From contig JAZUPW010000007.1 of NCBI GenBank assembly GCA_045605385.1, positions 1 to 64,000 of the forward strand: a stretch of DNA of 64,000 nt, in the 5' to 3' direction. The position numbers were made by a program, and so were the translations under genes. The DNA is from SIG607 sp045605385. Lineage in GTDB: Bacteria; Bacillota; Clostridia; Oscillospirales; Acutalibacteraceae. The notes under the pieces are model-generated. The model made no database searches. It saw only the letters and a program-made list of their open reading frames with translations, and had not been told where the DNA came from. Shown in pieces: positions 1 to 8,126 of this stretch; within the stretch, counting starts at the first letter, position 1, and each line of letters starts with the position of its first letter.

Positions 1-4
1 ATTT

Positions 5-31
5 CACCTCGTTTGAACGAGTGATTTTTTT
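5..31 (+). terminator. Possible terminator of a gene left of the window
   Basis: A six-base-pair stem (CTCGTT/AACGAG, loop TG) is followed by a run of seven T. It would end a + strand transcript entering from outside the window. The rest of 32-150 shows no gene or clear motif. Confidence 0.4.
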
Positions 32-150
32 AACACAATATTATAATTTTGGGTCGGGTATTTCACTCGGCTTGGTTTAGTGTGCCTTTTTTGCAATTTT
101 TCTCATCTTTTGGTTTCACGCTAACCGTCCCCTTGTCCCCCTCATGTTCA

Positions 151-480
151 TTATTTACTTTTACTTTTTAAAGGTAAAACTATTGCTGAAATTAAAAGTG
201 GCAAAATAGTTAAGATCACTGTAAAGACAATTGTTATCGCATAATCTCCATCATCACCAATTTTTTTAATGATAACTAATTGAACGACAGATAGAATCAT
301 AGCCACAGATACTAATGTCGCCGACTTTTGTAACAAAGATATTTCTTTAAAAAACAATAAAATCAAAACTATGTTTACAATCGGTAATATGAAAGCTAAA
401 AAGTACAAGTTTTTTGAAAAGACCATAAAAATTGTATCGACTATACCATTAAAAAAAAGCAGTATAATAATTTTTTTCAT
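151..480 (-). CDS. Small hydrophobic membrane protein, unknown function
   Basis: About 109 residues, almost entirely hydrophobic, with three to four predicted membrane segments separated by short lysine-containing loops and a basic C-terminus (KSKSK). The start at 480 is chosen because a GGAG motif lies 11 bases upstream; an in-frame ATG at 498 is the alternative. I recognise no family. It has its own promoter at 605-633 and no operon partner inside the window. Confidence 0.6.
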   Translation of the reverse strand: MKKIIILLFFNGIVDTIFMVFSKNLYFLAFILPIVNIVLILLFFKEISLLQKSATLVSVAMILSVVQLVIIKKIGDDGDYAITIVFTVILTILPLLISAIVLPLKSKSK

Positions 481-604
481 TACCAAAGAATCTCCCATCT
501 TATTATTTCTCTTTCATTGAGATCAATATGTTTTGTGTTTTCTTCAAGAGGAGTGTTCTACACCGTTTTCTTTTCTTGTGTTCCCGATGTGTTATTTTTA
601 TTTT

Positions 605-633
605 ATTATACCATTTCCAATATTTTACTTCAA
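605..633 (-). promoter_or_regulatory. Promoter of the small membrane protein gene
   Basis: On the minus strand TTGAAG and TATAAT are separated by 17 bases, a good sigma-A-type promoter. The transcript would have an untranslated leader of roughly 115 bases. I see nothing else in 499-748, which is AT-rich. Confidence 0.6.
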
Positions 634-748
634 CTCTTTTAGTAACCAATGTTAAAAATTTTCCTTTGTGAAAAACAGAGATTTTTGGGTTGAGCTACTG
701 AAAATTTTAAATTTTTATATTATACTAAAAAAGATGTGAAATAAATAA

Positions 749-780
749 AAAAGCTTTCGGTTTTTATGCCGAAAGCTTTT
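749..780 (-). terminator. Terminator of the NagB-like operon
   Basis: A 12-bp perfect stem (AAAAGCTTTCGG with CCGAAAGCTTTT) lies just after the stop of the 790-1737 gene. On the minus strand it is followed by a T-rich tail. Confidence 0.8.
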
Positions 781-789
781 AGGTTTTTA

Positions 790-1737
790 TTAGTTACATT
801 CTGCAACAAGGGGACCTTCAAGTTCTTTTATGTAGAAAAGTTTGCCTGGCATTGTAGGAATGTAGCTGGAAGTGATCCAACGTGTAGGACCGTAACGCAG
901 AGTCATCCAGAAACTCATACCCTGCCACTGCATACCGCGGTTAAAGGTACCGTCGCAACCGCCGATGATGTAGTCTGCCTTTAAGAAGAGACCGGGGCCG
1001 ATTGTATTAGCGCGGCAAGGAACAAGAGTTGTTCTTGACTTGAAGCTTGTAATAGCATTCTGTTCAATGGTAAGGGGATGAAGTTTTGCAGCAATTCTGT
1101 AAGGCTGTTTTGCCCATTCTTCATCGGAATCAAATTCAGCAGCAAAGTGCGGCTCCCAGAAAGCGATATGACAAGCACGACCAATACCGAAAACAAGAAC
1201 TAATTTTGCGCCTTCTGCCTTTAATGCAGCAATTTTTTCGGGGTATGTAGGAAGATTTTCCTTAGAAGCAAAGTTACGCTGATTTTCAGGAACTGTAAGT
1301 TCACCAAGCGGATCAAAAAGCGCCTGTTTCATAGCGTTCTGGAAAGCAGCAGGATCATCACTTGCAAGGGTATTACCCTCAGAGTCTGCCCATTCATCCA
1401 TATTAAATGTATAAACGTGGTCACACTTTACGTTCCATTCTTTAAGGAAGTAAACAGCCCATTTATACATACCCATAGGACCAACAGGAAGAATCATAGC
1501 CAATTTTTCGCCGCGTTCTTTAGCAAGGCGAATCTGCATAGCAATTTCATGGCCCATATAAGTATCAAAATCATAAAGATTATCACACTTAACAGGGTTG
1601 AAGTCTTTGTGCCAGAAGCTCTGACGTTCCTCTACTTTGTTTGCAGGGTCACAGCAAGCGTCGATTTTTTCCATATCCCAACCTGCAGGGAAAAAACCTT
1701 CAAGCATAGAGCCCTTTACGGTATCTGCGAATTTCAT
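790..1737 (-). CDS. NagB/RpiA-fold glucosamine-6-phosphate deaminase-like protein
   Basis: 315 residues. The middle has the NagB-type arrangement: ALILPVGP-like substrate loop (seen as MILPVGPMGMY), an FNMDEW acidic motif comparable to the FDMDE region of glucosamine-6-phosphate deaminases, and a VFGIGRACHIAF segment comparable to the GIGxDGHIAF active-site loop. It should therefore act on a glucosamine- or related amino-sugar phosphate in the cytoplasm, releasing ammonia and a ketose phosphate. It is longer than classic NagB (about 240-270) and the usual DGHIAF aspartate is replaced, so substrate may differ. It is the last gene of an operon with a PfkB kinase and a PIG-L deacetylase, which supports an amino-sugar route. 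Confidence 0.75.
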   Translation of the reverse strand: MKFADTVKGSMLEGFFPAGWDMEKIDACCDPANKVEERQSFWHKDFNPVKCDNLYDFDTYMGHEIAMQIRLAKERGEKLAMILPVGPMGMYKWAVYFLKEWNVKCDHVYTFNMDEWADSEGNTLASDDPAAFQNAMKQALFDPLGELTVPENQRNFASKENLPTYPEKIAALKAEGAKLVLVFGIGRACHIAFWEPHFAAEFDSDEEWAKQPYRIAAKLHPLTIEQNAITSFKSRTTLVPCRANTIGPGLFLKADYIIGGCDGTFNRGMQWQGMSFWMTLRYGPTRWITSSYIPTMPGKLFYIKELEGPLVAECN

Positions 1738-1762
1738 AACTCATTTCTCCTTTATATTAAAT

Positions 1763-2701
1763 TTAATGATTTGCCATAAATTCTTTTATTTCTTTATATG
1801 ATTTCATTCCGGTAGTTGCGCCCTTTGCCATACAACAATGAGCACCTGTTGCATTACCGAAACGTGCGCAATCGGTAAATTCTTCACCGCTTGCAAAGGC
1901 GGCTAAAAATCCCGAACAGAAACTGTCGCCCGCGCCCGTTGTATCTACAACGTTAATACCCTTATATGCGGGAATTATTACCGCTTCGTCACTTTTTTCT
2001 TTTCTTACGTAACAGCCTTTGCTTCCAAGTTTAATAACTGTAGAGCCAACACCGTTATTAAAGAAAACGTCGGCAATTTTTTCAACGTCGGTACAACCGG
2101 CAAGTTTTTCGGCTTCATCAATGCTTGGCAAGAAAATGTCTATGTATGGCATTGCCATATTAAGAACTTCGCCCCACCGCTGTTTGCTGTCGTAACAAAC
2201 GTCCAAAGCGGTTACCTTGCCCATTTCTTTACAGCGTTTTAAAAATTGCATTGTCTGTTCGCCGTCAAAAGTATCAAGCAAGAAACTTCCCGTAACAAAA
2301 ACAACCTTACTTTGTTCAACAACGTCCCAATTAACGTCATCAATACTGAAAGTACCGTTAGCGCCTACGCAGTGAAGAAACGTTCTCTCTCCGCAAGGGT
2401 CGGAAAGCACAACCGAAACAGAGGTCTGAACCTTATCATCAACACTTACCGAAGCAGTTTCAATGCCCTTTTCTTTCAAGTTTTTTACAAGAAAATCACC
2501 AAATGCATCGTTACCTACTTTACCCATAACAGCGCTTTTAAGGCCAAGTTTAGAAATATTTATTGCAGCTGTCATAGCGTTACCGCCCGTAAACATTTCA
2601 ATACTGTCTACACGTGAAAGCAAACCTTTTTCGGGAATGCCGCTAACGGGTTTTGTTATAACGTCGGCAACCAATATACCAACACACAATACGTCTATCA
2701 C
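1763..2701 (-). CDS. PfkB-family sugar kinase
   Basis: 312 residues with the PfkB layout. An N-terminal GGNAMTAA segment matches the first signature, LSDPCGERTFL sits in the middle, and the C-terminal DTTGAGDSFCSGF carries the anion hole and catalytic Asp. PfkB kinases phosphorylate sugars or nucleosides with ATP. The start overlaps the stop of the PIG-L gene by four bases (ATGA), so translation is probably coupled. Between a deacetylase and a NagB-like deaminase the likely substrate is a free amino sugar such as glucosamine, but sequence alone does not fix it. Confidence 0.85.
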   Translation of the reverse strand: MIDVLCVGILVADVITKPVSGIPEKGLLSRVDSIEMFTGGNAMTAAINISKLGLKSAVMGKVGNDAFGDFLVKNLKEKGIETASVSVDDKVQTSVSVVLSDPCGERTFLHCVGANGTFSIDDVNWDVVEQSKVVFVTGSFLLDTFDGEQTMQFLKRCKEMGKVTALDVCYDSKQRWGEVLNMAMPYIDIFLPSIDEAEKLAGCTDVEKIADVFFNNGVGSTVIKLGSKGCYVRKEKSDEAVIIPAYKGINVVDTTGAGDSFCSGFLAAFASGEEFTDCARFGNATGAHCCMAKGATTGMKSYKEIKEFMANH

Positions 2702-3402
2702 GGCAAGAACCTCTTTGTGGGATTACGAAGGTCAGCCTTTAAGCGGCGGAAACCTTCTGCATACGTAACGCCGCACTGAGTTCCGCGGAAACGTGCCTTT
2801 GTACGGGTTGTCTCAAGAACATCAACGTTATCGTGGTCACGAAGCCATACAAGCTGACTTTGATGACAAGCAAGCATATCAAGTTTTGTTTCAATTTCTT
2901 CGGTAATGTCAACGTAATATTCGGGTTCGCAATCTATATATCCTGCATTTTCCATATAGAAAATAGGAGTAACAGGAGTAGCTTCGCCAAGATCAGGTCT
3001 GTAATGCGGAACACTTGCGCTGAAACTTGCAGCAAAAGCAAGTTTGCCTGTAGCAATATGGTCACGCATATAATCGTTAGGACCGTGAGTAATAATAAAA
3101 TCAGGCTTTACGTCTCTGATTATTTTAACAAGATTATCATGCTGTTCGGTATTTGTTTCGTCTATAAGCAAATCACCAACGTTAAGGGTAACAATATTAA
3201 ACCCTGCGAGTTCGCATGCAGCCTTAGCCTCACCTATACGAATTTTTCCAAGTTCCTCAGGTTCTATAATCATATGTCCCATATTACCGTTAGCAACATG
3301 GCATACAGTTACGTTGTCGCCGCGCTTTTTGCAACGAAGAAGTGTACCTGCGCAACTTATTTCCATATCATCGGGATGACACGAAATTGCAAGAACGTTC
3401 AT
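2698..3402 (-). CDS. PIG-L/LmbE-family N-acetylsugar deacetylase
   Basis: 234 residues. The N-terminus has the zinc-binding SCHPDDMEISCAG motif (HPDD) and a later THGPNDYMRDH motif supplies the third metal ligand region, both typical of PIG-L/LmbE deacetylases. These enzymes remove acetyl groups from N-acetylglucosamine derivatives. The start at 3402 is chosen over an upstream ATG because an AGGAGG lies eight bases before it. It is the first gene of an operon with PfkB and NagB-like genes, suggesting GlcNAc to GlcN to GlcN-6-phosphate to a ketose phosphate. Confidence 0.85.
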   Translation of the reverse strand: MNVLAISCHPDDMEISCAGTLLRCKKRGDNVTVCHVANGNMGHMIIEPEELGKIRIGEAKAACELAGFNIVTLNVGDLLIDETNTEQHDNLVKIIRDVKPDFIITHGPNDYMRDHIATGKLAFAASFSASVPHYRPDLGEATPVTPIFYMENAGYIDCEPEYYVDITEEIETKLDMLACHQSQLVWLRDHDNVDVLETTRTKARFRGTQCGVTYAEGFRRLKADLRNPTKRFLP

Positions 3403-3441
3403 AAGAAAACCTCCTAAAATTTTACAAGTCAATTTTAAACA

Positions 3442-3470
3442 TTGACAATCTTACAATGTAATGTTATCAT
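3442..3470 (+). promoter_or_regulatory. Promoter of the AraC gene at 3540
   Basis: TTGACA and TATCAT are 17 bases apart on the + strand, in the intergenic region shared with the divergent PIG-L operon. The operon's own promoter must lie here too, but I could not define it convincingly. Confidence 0.55.
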
Positions 3471-3539
3471 TACCGTGTGAATATTGCAAGACACAAATAT
3501 ATTATTTGTGTGCATTTTTGTAAACAAAGGGGTATTTTT

Positions 3540-4415
3540 ATGGCTGAATTCGATGTGAGACGTCCGTTAAAGAGCTTTATTAACATAAGCGGTATACATT
3601 CATTACATTATTTTGAATTCAAATCGGATTTTTCTTTTGAGGGTGAAGCACACGATTTTTGGGAAATTGTTTATATAGACAAAGGCTGTGCCATTGTTAC
3701 GGCAGAAAGCCAGAAATATTTTTTAACACAGGGCGAAATTATTTTTCACAAGCCAAACGAGTTCCACTCTATTGAAGCCGACCGCTTTGATCCTCCCAAC
3801 GTTTTTATTATAACCTTTGATTGCAATTCTGCGCCTATGAAGTTCTTTTATGACAAACGAATGAGTGTTCCCGCAACACTTAAAAAGCACATTACTGAAA
3901 TAATATCTAACGGAATGGAAACCTACGTTTTAAGTGATGATAACCCATATTCAAAAGGTCTTACCATGCGCGAAGAACATCCTATCGGCAGTGAACAACT
4001 TATAAAAGTAAACCTTGAAATATTGCTTATAAAACTTATTCGCTATTCACAAATAACCAATAAAGAGCCCGCCGAAAGCGAATCTTACGATAAACTCACC
4101 CGCAACATTATTGATATTTTAAACAACAGTATTTACAGTAAAGTAACGGTTGAAAATATATGTCAGGAATTAGGATTCAGCCGCGCGTATATTTCGGCAA
4201 GATTCAAAGACAAAACCGGCAAAACAATAACCGAATACTTTTCGGAACTTAAAATTAACGAAGCCAAATATCTTATAAGAAAAGATCAGCACAGTATAAC
4301 CGAAATTTCCGACTTTTTGTGCTTTGAAAATCCACAGTATTTTTGCCGAGTGTTTAAAAAATTAACCAAAATGACTCCTACACAGTATAAAAGTTCGGTT
4401 GCTTATAAAAAATAA
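3540..4415 (+). CDS. AraC-family transcriptional regulator
   Basis: 291 residues. An N-terminal cupin-like sensor half (residues about 1-150, with EGEAHDFWEIVYIDKG and IIFHKPNEFHSI) is followed by two helix-turn-helix units at the C-terminus ending in the AraC signature FKKLTKMTPTQYKSS. A start at 3477 is possible but has no ribosome site, while AAAGGGG precedes 3540. It is divergent from the PIG-L/PfkB/NagB-like operon and probably controls it in response to a sugar. Confidence 0.85.
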   Translation: MAEFDVRRPLKSFINISGIHSLHYFEFKSDFSFEGEAHDFWEIVYIDKGCAIVTAESQKYFLTQGEIIFHKPNEFHSIEADRFDPPNVFIITFDCNSAPMKFFYDKRMSVPATLKKHITEIISNGMETYVLSDDNPYSKGLTMREEHPIGSEQLIKVNLEILLIKLIRYSQITNKEPAESESYDKLTRNIIDILNNSIYSKVTVENICQELGFSRAYISARFKDKTGKTITEYFSELKINEAKYLIRKDQHSITEISDFLCFENPQYFCRVFKKLTKMTPTQYKSSVAYKK

Positions 4416-4461
4416 CAACCAATAGTTGAACTTTACGCGTATTTTCGCAACCGCGGTGTTA

Positions 4462-4490
4462 TTTTCAATATCGTTATTTTGGTGTATAAT
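4462..4490 (+). promoter_or_regulatory. Promoter of the XRE-BadF fusion gene
   Basis: TTTTCA and TATAAT separated by 17 bases, ending 29 bases before the ATG at 4520. Confidence 0.5.
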
Positions 4491-4519
4491 AAAGTTAAAG
4501 TTTTTTAGGGAGTATTATT

Positions 4520-5674
4520 ATGTTTGACCTTAATATTTTATCCGAAAACATAAAGAAATACCGTAAAGTCAAAGGGCTTACTCAATATGAACTTGCTGAA
4601 AAATTACTTATAAGTCCGCAATCTGTTTCAAAATGGGAATGCGGTCTTTCTGTTCCCGATATAAGTAATCTTTGTAAAATTTCAAACCTGCTTGACGTTT
4701 CGGTAGACCTGCTTTTAGGTAATATTTCCGCTAGCGAAAAAGTAATGATTGCAATAGAAGGCGGCTCGAGTCAGACCGAATTTATACTCTTTAACGAAAA
4801 AGGAAAACTCTTAAGCCGTATTGTTTTATCGGGTTGTAACCCTAACTATATTTCTTTTCAAAACTGCTGTGCAATATTAAAGCACGGAATAGATACCCTT
4901 ATGGGAATTACCTCTAAAATAAGCGGTATTTTTATTGGCGCTTCGGGTTTTGATTCCGGAAACAACGCAAATAAAATATGTGAAGAATTAAAAAGTGTAT
5001 ACGGCGACATAAAATTCAATTGCCATACCGACATTATAAACGTTCTTTCCTGTGCCGATATTTTTAACGGCAACTGCCTTGCCGCCACATGTTCAGCGGG
5101 TTCGGTTGTTTATGCATATAACAATGGTGAACTTTCGCGTTACGGTGGTTGGGGCTATATGCTTGAAAACGGCGGAAGCGCGTTTGGAATAGGCCGTGAA
5201 GCAATAAAAGCCGCGCTTGAAGAAAAAGAAGGCTATGGAAAACACACCCTTATTACGGAATATATTGAAAAACGCTTGGGCGCAGGCGTGTGGGATTCAC
5301 TGCCTAAAATATATGATAAAGGTCAATATTTTGTTGCAAGTTTTGCCGACGAAGTATTAAAAGCGTTTGAAAAAGGCGATGCCGTTGCTATAAGCATTAT
5401 TGAAAAATGCACCGATTATCTTGCTAAAAGAATAACTCTTGCCGCCAACGCTAATCCCCATATAAAAACAATAGTAATTTCAGGAAGCCTTATTGCAAAA
5501 AGCAACCGCTACCTTGAAGTTTTAAAGAAAAAAATACCGCCACACTTAAAGGTAATTATTCCAAGCCAACCGCCCATTTACGGTGCTTGTATTATGTGCT
5601 GTAAAATGTGCAACGCAGATGAAACACTTTTAAAAGGTAATTTTACTGCACAATATAACAGTTTATTGGTATAA
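4520..5674 (+). CDS. XRE helix-turn-helix fused to a BadF/NAGK-like ATPase domain
   Basis: 384 residues. Residues about 1-68 are a Cro/CI-type DNA-binding domain (LTQYELAEKLLISPQSVSKWE). Residues about 72-360 have the actin-like ATPase fold of the BadF/BadG and N-acetylglucosamine kinase family: an N-terminal IAIEGGSSQTEFILF phosphate-1 loop, ATCSAGSVVYAY, GGWGYMLENGGSAFGIGREAI and a late ISGSLI motif. The usual DGG of these kinases is EGG here. It may be a one-component regulator that senses an amino sugar with the kinase fold, analogous to ROK repressors but built from a different DNA-binding domain. Neighbouring amino-sugar genes support this. Confidence 0.8.
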   Translation: MFDLNILSENIKKYRKVKGLTQYELAEKLLISPQSVSKWECGLSVPDISNLCKISNLLDVSVDLLLGNISASEKVMIAIEGGSSQTEFILFNEKGKLLSRIVLSGCNPNYISFQNCCAILKHGIDTLMGITSKISGIFIGASGFDSGNNANKICEELKSVYGDIKFNCHTDIINVLSCADIFNGNCLAATCSAGSVVYAYNNGELSRYGGWGYMLENGGSAFGIGREAIKAALEEKEGYGKHTLITEYIEKRLGAGVWDSLPKIYDKGQYFVASFADEVLKAFEKGDAVAISIIEKCTDYLAKRITLAANANPHIKTIVISGSLIAKSNRYLEVLKKKIPPHLKVIIPSQPPIYGACIMCCKMCNADETLLKGNFTAQYNSLLV

Positions 5675-5677
5675 AAA

Positions 5678-5699
5678 AACTACCGCTTTCGCGGTAGTT
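5678..5699. terminator. Bidirectional terminator
   Basis: A nine-bp stem AACTACCGC/GCGGTAGTT between convergent genes. The minus-strand transcript has the better T-run. Confidence 0.75.
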
Positions 5700-5704
5700 A
5701 AAAA

Positions 5705-6796
5705 TTAATATTTACTTACAATTTCTTTTAAAGTATCCCAGTTCTTTTCCATTTCTTCAACAAGTTTAAGTTGTGTACGGCAACGAACCAGATTGTGTTC
5801 GGGATATGATGTTTTGAAATATGTATCGCCTTGCAGGTAGTCTGTAAGGAAGCGCATACCGCATTCAATAGTCATCATTTTAGCGCCCTCGGGCAACAGC
5901 ATTACTTCGGTTTTCTTTAAAAGACCTCCACTGCCCTTTATAAATCCTTCAGCAAAGGCTTTAAACAGTTCTATATCGAGTTTCACCTTGCTTAAATCTT
6001 TTTCATCTTCATCGGCAGTGTTTGCGCCAAAACGAATAGAATCACCGAAATCATTTACCGAAAATCCCGGCATTATAGTGTCAAGATCTATAACGCAAAG
6101 CGCTTTTCTTGTTTCTTTATCAAGCATAACGTTGTTACATTTTGTATCGTTATGTGTTACACGAAGCGGTAAATTACCTGCCTCGTATTCAGTTCTGAAC
6201 AACGAATAAAAATCGGCGCGTTTATTAATAAAATCTATTTCTTCTTCAACAGAAGACGCTCTGCCGACTTTGTTTTTTGCAACCGCGCTTAAAAACTTAC
6301 GATAACGTTTTTCTGTGTTATGAAAGTCTTTAATGGTTTCCTTAATCGCTTCAACAGGAAAATCGTCAAGACGCTTTACAAAATCACCGAAAGCTATGCC
6401 ACATTCATAAAAATCCTTATTGCTTTCAGGTCTTTCAAGGCAAATAGAATTATCAATAAAAGCCTCGGCTCTCCAGCAAAGATCATCTTCATCGCGATAA
6501 AGATATTTACCGTTACGGGTTGGTATTACATCTAAAACAGCGCGTTTTTCCGTAGCAGACTTTTTAAGAAATGCGGTAACCAAAGAAACGTTGGATACAA
6601 TTGCTTCTATATCAGGAAAAACATCGGTATTAACCCGTTGCATAATGTATTTATAAGTTTTAAAATCCTCACGGCAAGTAACAATAAACGTATCGTTTAT
6701 GTGTCCATTTCCGTAAGGCGCACAACCAACAGGAGTGCCTTTAAAGGTGAATTGCTTAATTGCTTTTAACGATTTATCTAACGAAATTACCGCCAT
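5705..6796 (-). CDS. N-acetylhexosamine 1-kinase-like aminoglycoside phosphotransferase family protein
   Basis: 363 residues with the APH fold: GNGHINDTF (nucleotide-binding loop), KYIMQRVN, then RVTHNDTKCNNVML and CVIDLDTIMPG (Brenner and DFG-equivalent motifs). The GHINDT/QRxN pair is typical of NahK-type kinases, which phosphorylate C1 of GlcNAc or GalNAc in the galacto-/lacto-N-biose pathway. The start at 6796 is chosen because GGGG lies nine bases upstream, while the ATG at 6802 is only three bases away from it. Divergent from an AraC gene that may regulate it. Confidence 0.75.
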   Translation of the reverse strand: MAVISLDKSLKAIKQFTFKGTPVGCAPYGNGHINDTFIVTCREDFKTYKYIMQRVNTDVFPDIEAIVSNVSLVTAFLKKSATEKRAVLDVIPTRNGKYLYRDEDDLCWRAEAFIDNSICLERPESNKDFYECGIAFGDFVKRLDDFPVEAIKETIKDFHNTEKRYRKFLSAVAKNKVGRASSVEEEIDFINKRADFYSLFRTEYEAGNLPLRVTHNDTKCNNVMLDKETRKALCVIDLDTIMPGFSVNDFGDSIRFGANTADEDEKDLSKVKLDIELFKAFAEGFIKGSGGLLKKTEVMLLPEGAKMMTIECGMRFLTDYLQGDTYFKTSYPEHNLVRCRTQLKLVEEMEKNWDTLKEIVSKY

Positions 6797-6889
6797 ATTC
6801 ATATTCCCCTTAATTTCATATCTTATATATTGTACAATATTTTAACAAAGTAGTCAAGTTCAAAATAAGACAAGGAGGTGTGCAGAAAA

Positions 6890-7714
6890 ATGTACAAACT
6901 TAAACCCATTGAAAAGTTTATAACCGTTGAAGCACTTAACGGCGCATTAAACAACGTGCATGAACCGGGATTCATTTTCGCAGGAGAAATGCATAATTTC
7001 TGGGAAGCGGTTTTTGTTGAATCGGGCAAAGCGGTTGCTTCTGCCGATGAACAAATTTTTAATCTGCACACAGGACAAATTCTTTTCCACCGCCCAATGC
7101 AGTTCCACCGAATTAAAACCGACGGCGAAACCCCTGTACACTTGAGAATTATTTCCTTCACTGCCAAAGGCAAAGGAATGAAAGATTTTGAACGCAAATG
7201 TTTTGACCTTACAACCAACGAAATTAAAGAATATCTAAAAACCTTTGAATTAATTGGCGAAGCCTGTAAAAAATATGAAGAAAATGCATATTCAACTAAA
7301 TATAGCGTTGTATCTTCTAAAGCCTGCGCCTCGCTTGAAGGTTTTCTGCTAAATTTAAGAGAACACGACGCAAGTGAAATGAGCGAACTTTCGAATGATG
7401 AACGCCACTATAAAGAAATAGTAACCATAATGTCGGAAAACTGCGAAAAATGGTTAACTGTAGATGACATTTCAGCCTTGTGCCGAATGAGCAGCAGTAA
7501 TATGAAACGCGTTTTTGCACTGTTTAACGATACAGGCATTTCAAAATATTTCTTATCCCTAAAAATAAGAAGAGCAACCGAACTGCTACGCGAAAACGTT
7601 CCCTCTGCCGAAATAGCCGAACGCTTAGGTTTTTCCTCGGTAAACTACTTTTATACCACATTCCGCCGCGAAACCGGAATGACTCCAAAATCCTACAAAA
7701 AGCAATTAAAATAA
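6890..7714 (+). CDS. AraC-family transcriptional regulator
   Basis: 274 residues. The cupin-like N-terminal half has AGEMHNFWEAVFVESG and ILFHRPMQFHRI, almost the same motif order as in the AraC protein at 3540. The C-terminal DNA-binding domain ends in FRRETGMTPKSYKKQ. The start is the ATG at 6890, 11 bases after AAGGAGG; the GTG at 6878 lies inside that ribosome site. It probably controls the divergent NahK-like gene. Confidence 0.85.
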   Translation: MYKLKPIEKFITVEALNGALNNVHEPGFIFAGEMHNFWEAVFVESGKAVASADEQIFNLHTGQILFHRPMQFHRIKTDGETPVHLRIISFTAKGKGMKDFERKCFDLTTNEIKEYLKTFELIGEACKKYEENAYSTKYSVVSSKACASLEGFLLNLREHDASEMSELSNDERHYKEIVTIMSENCEKWLTVDDISALCRMSSSNMKRVFALFNDTGISKYFLSLKIRRATELLRENVPSAEIAERLGFSSVNYFYTTFRRETGMTPKSYKKQLK

Positions 7715-7716
7715 AC

Positions 7717-7745
7717 CTCCAAAGAAATATCTTTGGAGATTTTTA
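7717..7745 (+). terminator. Terminator after the AraC gene
   Basis: Nine-bp stem CTCCAAAGA/TCTTTGGAG with a T-rich tail. Confidence 0.8.
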
Positions 7746-7799
7746 TTACCCTTTTTTACTCGCCGCAAAGCGATTTCATTAAAAAGGAAATGCCGAAAT

Positions 7800-8027
7800 C
7801 AGCATTTTGCGAAATTTTACAAATTAGACTGTAAACTGAACCGCTATCTCGTTGATATCAATAGGCAAGCGGAGGAGATGTTTGATGCTCTAATCAAGCA
7901 ATTTAAACAAGCGGAAGGTATTACCGAACAACTAAAAGCAGAAAATTAAATGGAATGGGTTGGTCGGATGAATAACATCCGTCAAAGAGTTACCGAAATA
8001 GTAAATGCAGACTTGATTTATAAATAG
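7800..8027 (+). pseudogene. Remnant of a TnpV-like transposon-encoded protein
   Basis: The + frame through 7833-8027 reads as the C-terminal part of the TnpV family found in clostridial mobile elements: NRYLVDINRQAEEMFD, then EQLKAEN, a stop codon at 7947-7949, then MEWVGRMNNIRQRVTEIVN and a proper end. There is no start and no N-terminal half. It is a decayed mobile-element scar at the left edge of the accessory locus. Confidence 0.7.
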
Positions 8028-8047
8028 TTTTATAAAAAGTTTTGGCT

Positions 8048-8081
8048 TGTACCAAATTTGGTGCAAGTCTTTGATTATAAT
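8048..8081 (+). promoter_or_regulatory. Operator-promoter 1 (18-bp palindrome + TATAAT)
   Basis: TGTACCAAATTTGGTGCA at 8048-8065, ten bases, then TATAAT at 8076-8081. One base differs from consensus. No normal -35 box. Heads the gene at 8127. Confidence 0.85.
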
Positions 8082-8126
8082 ATAGCTACATCATAGAGAT
8101 GGACAATAATTTTTGAGGTGACGATT

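Noticed and set aside
2833..3417. 194-residue + strand open frame
   Set aside because: It lies fully opposite the PIG-L gene, which has clear active-site motifs and a ribosome site.
3403..3424. Minus-strand promoter TTGTCA-N18-TAAAAT for the PIG-L operon
   Set aside because: Its start would fall inside the ribosome site at 3410-3415, so it cannot make a useful transcript.
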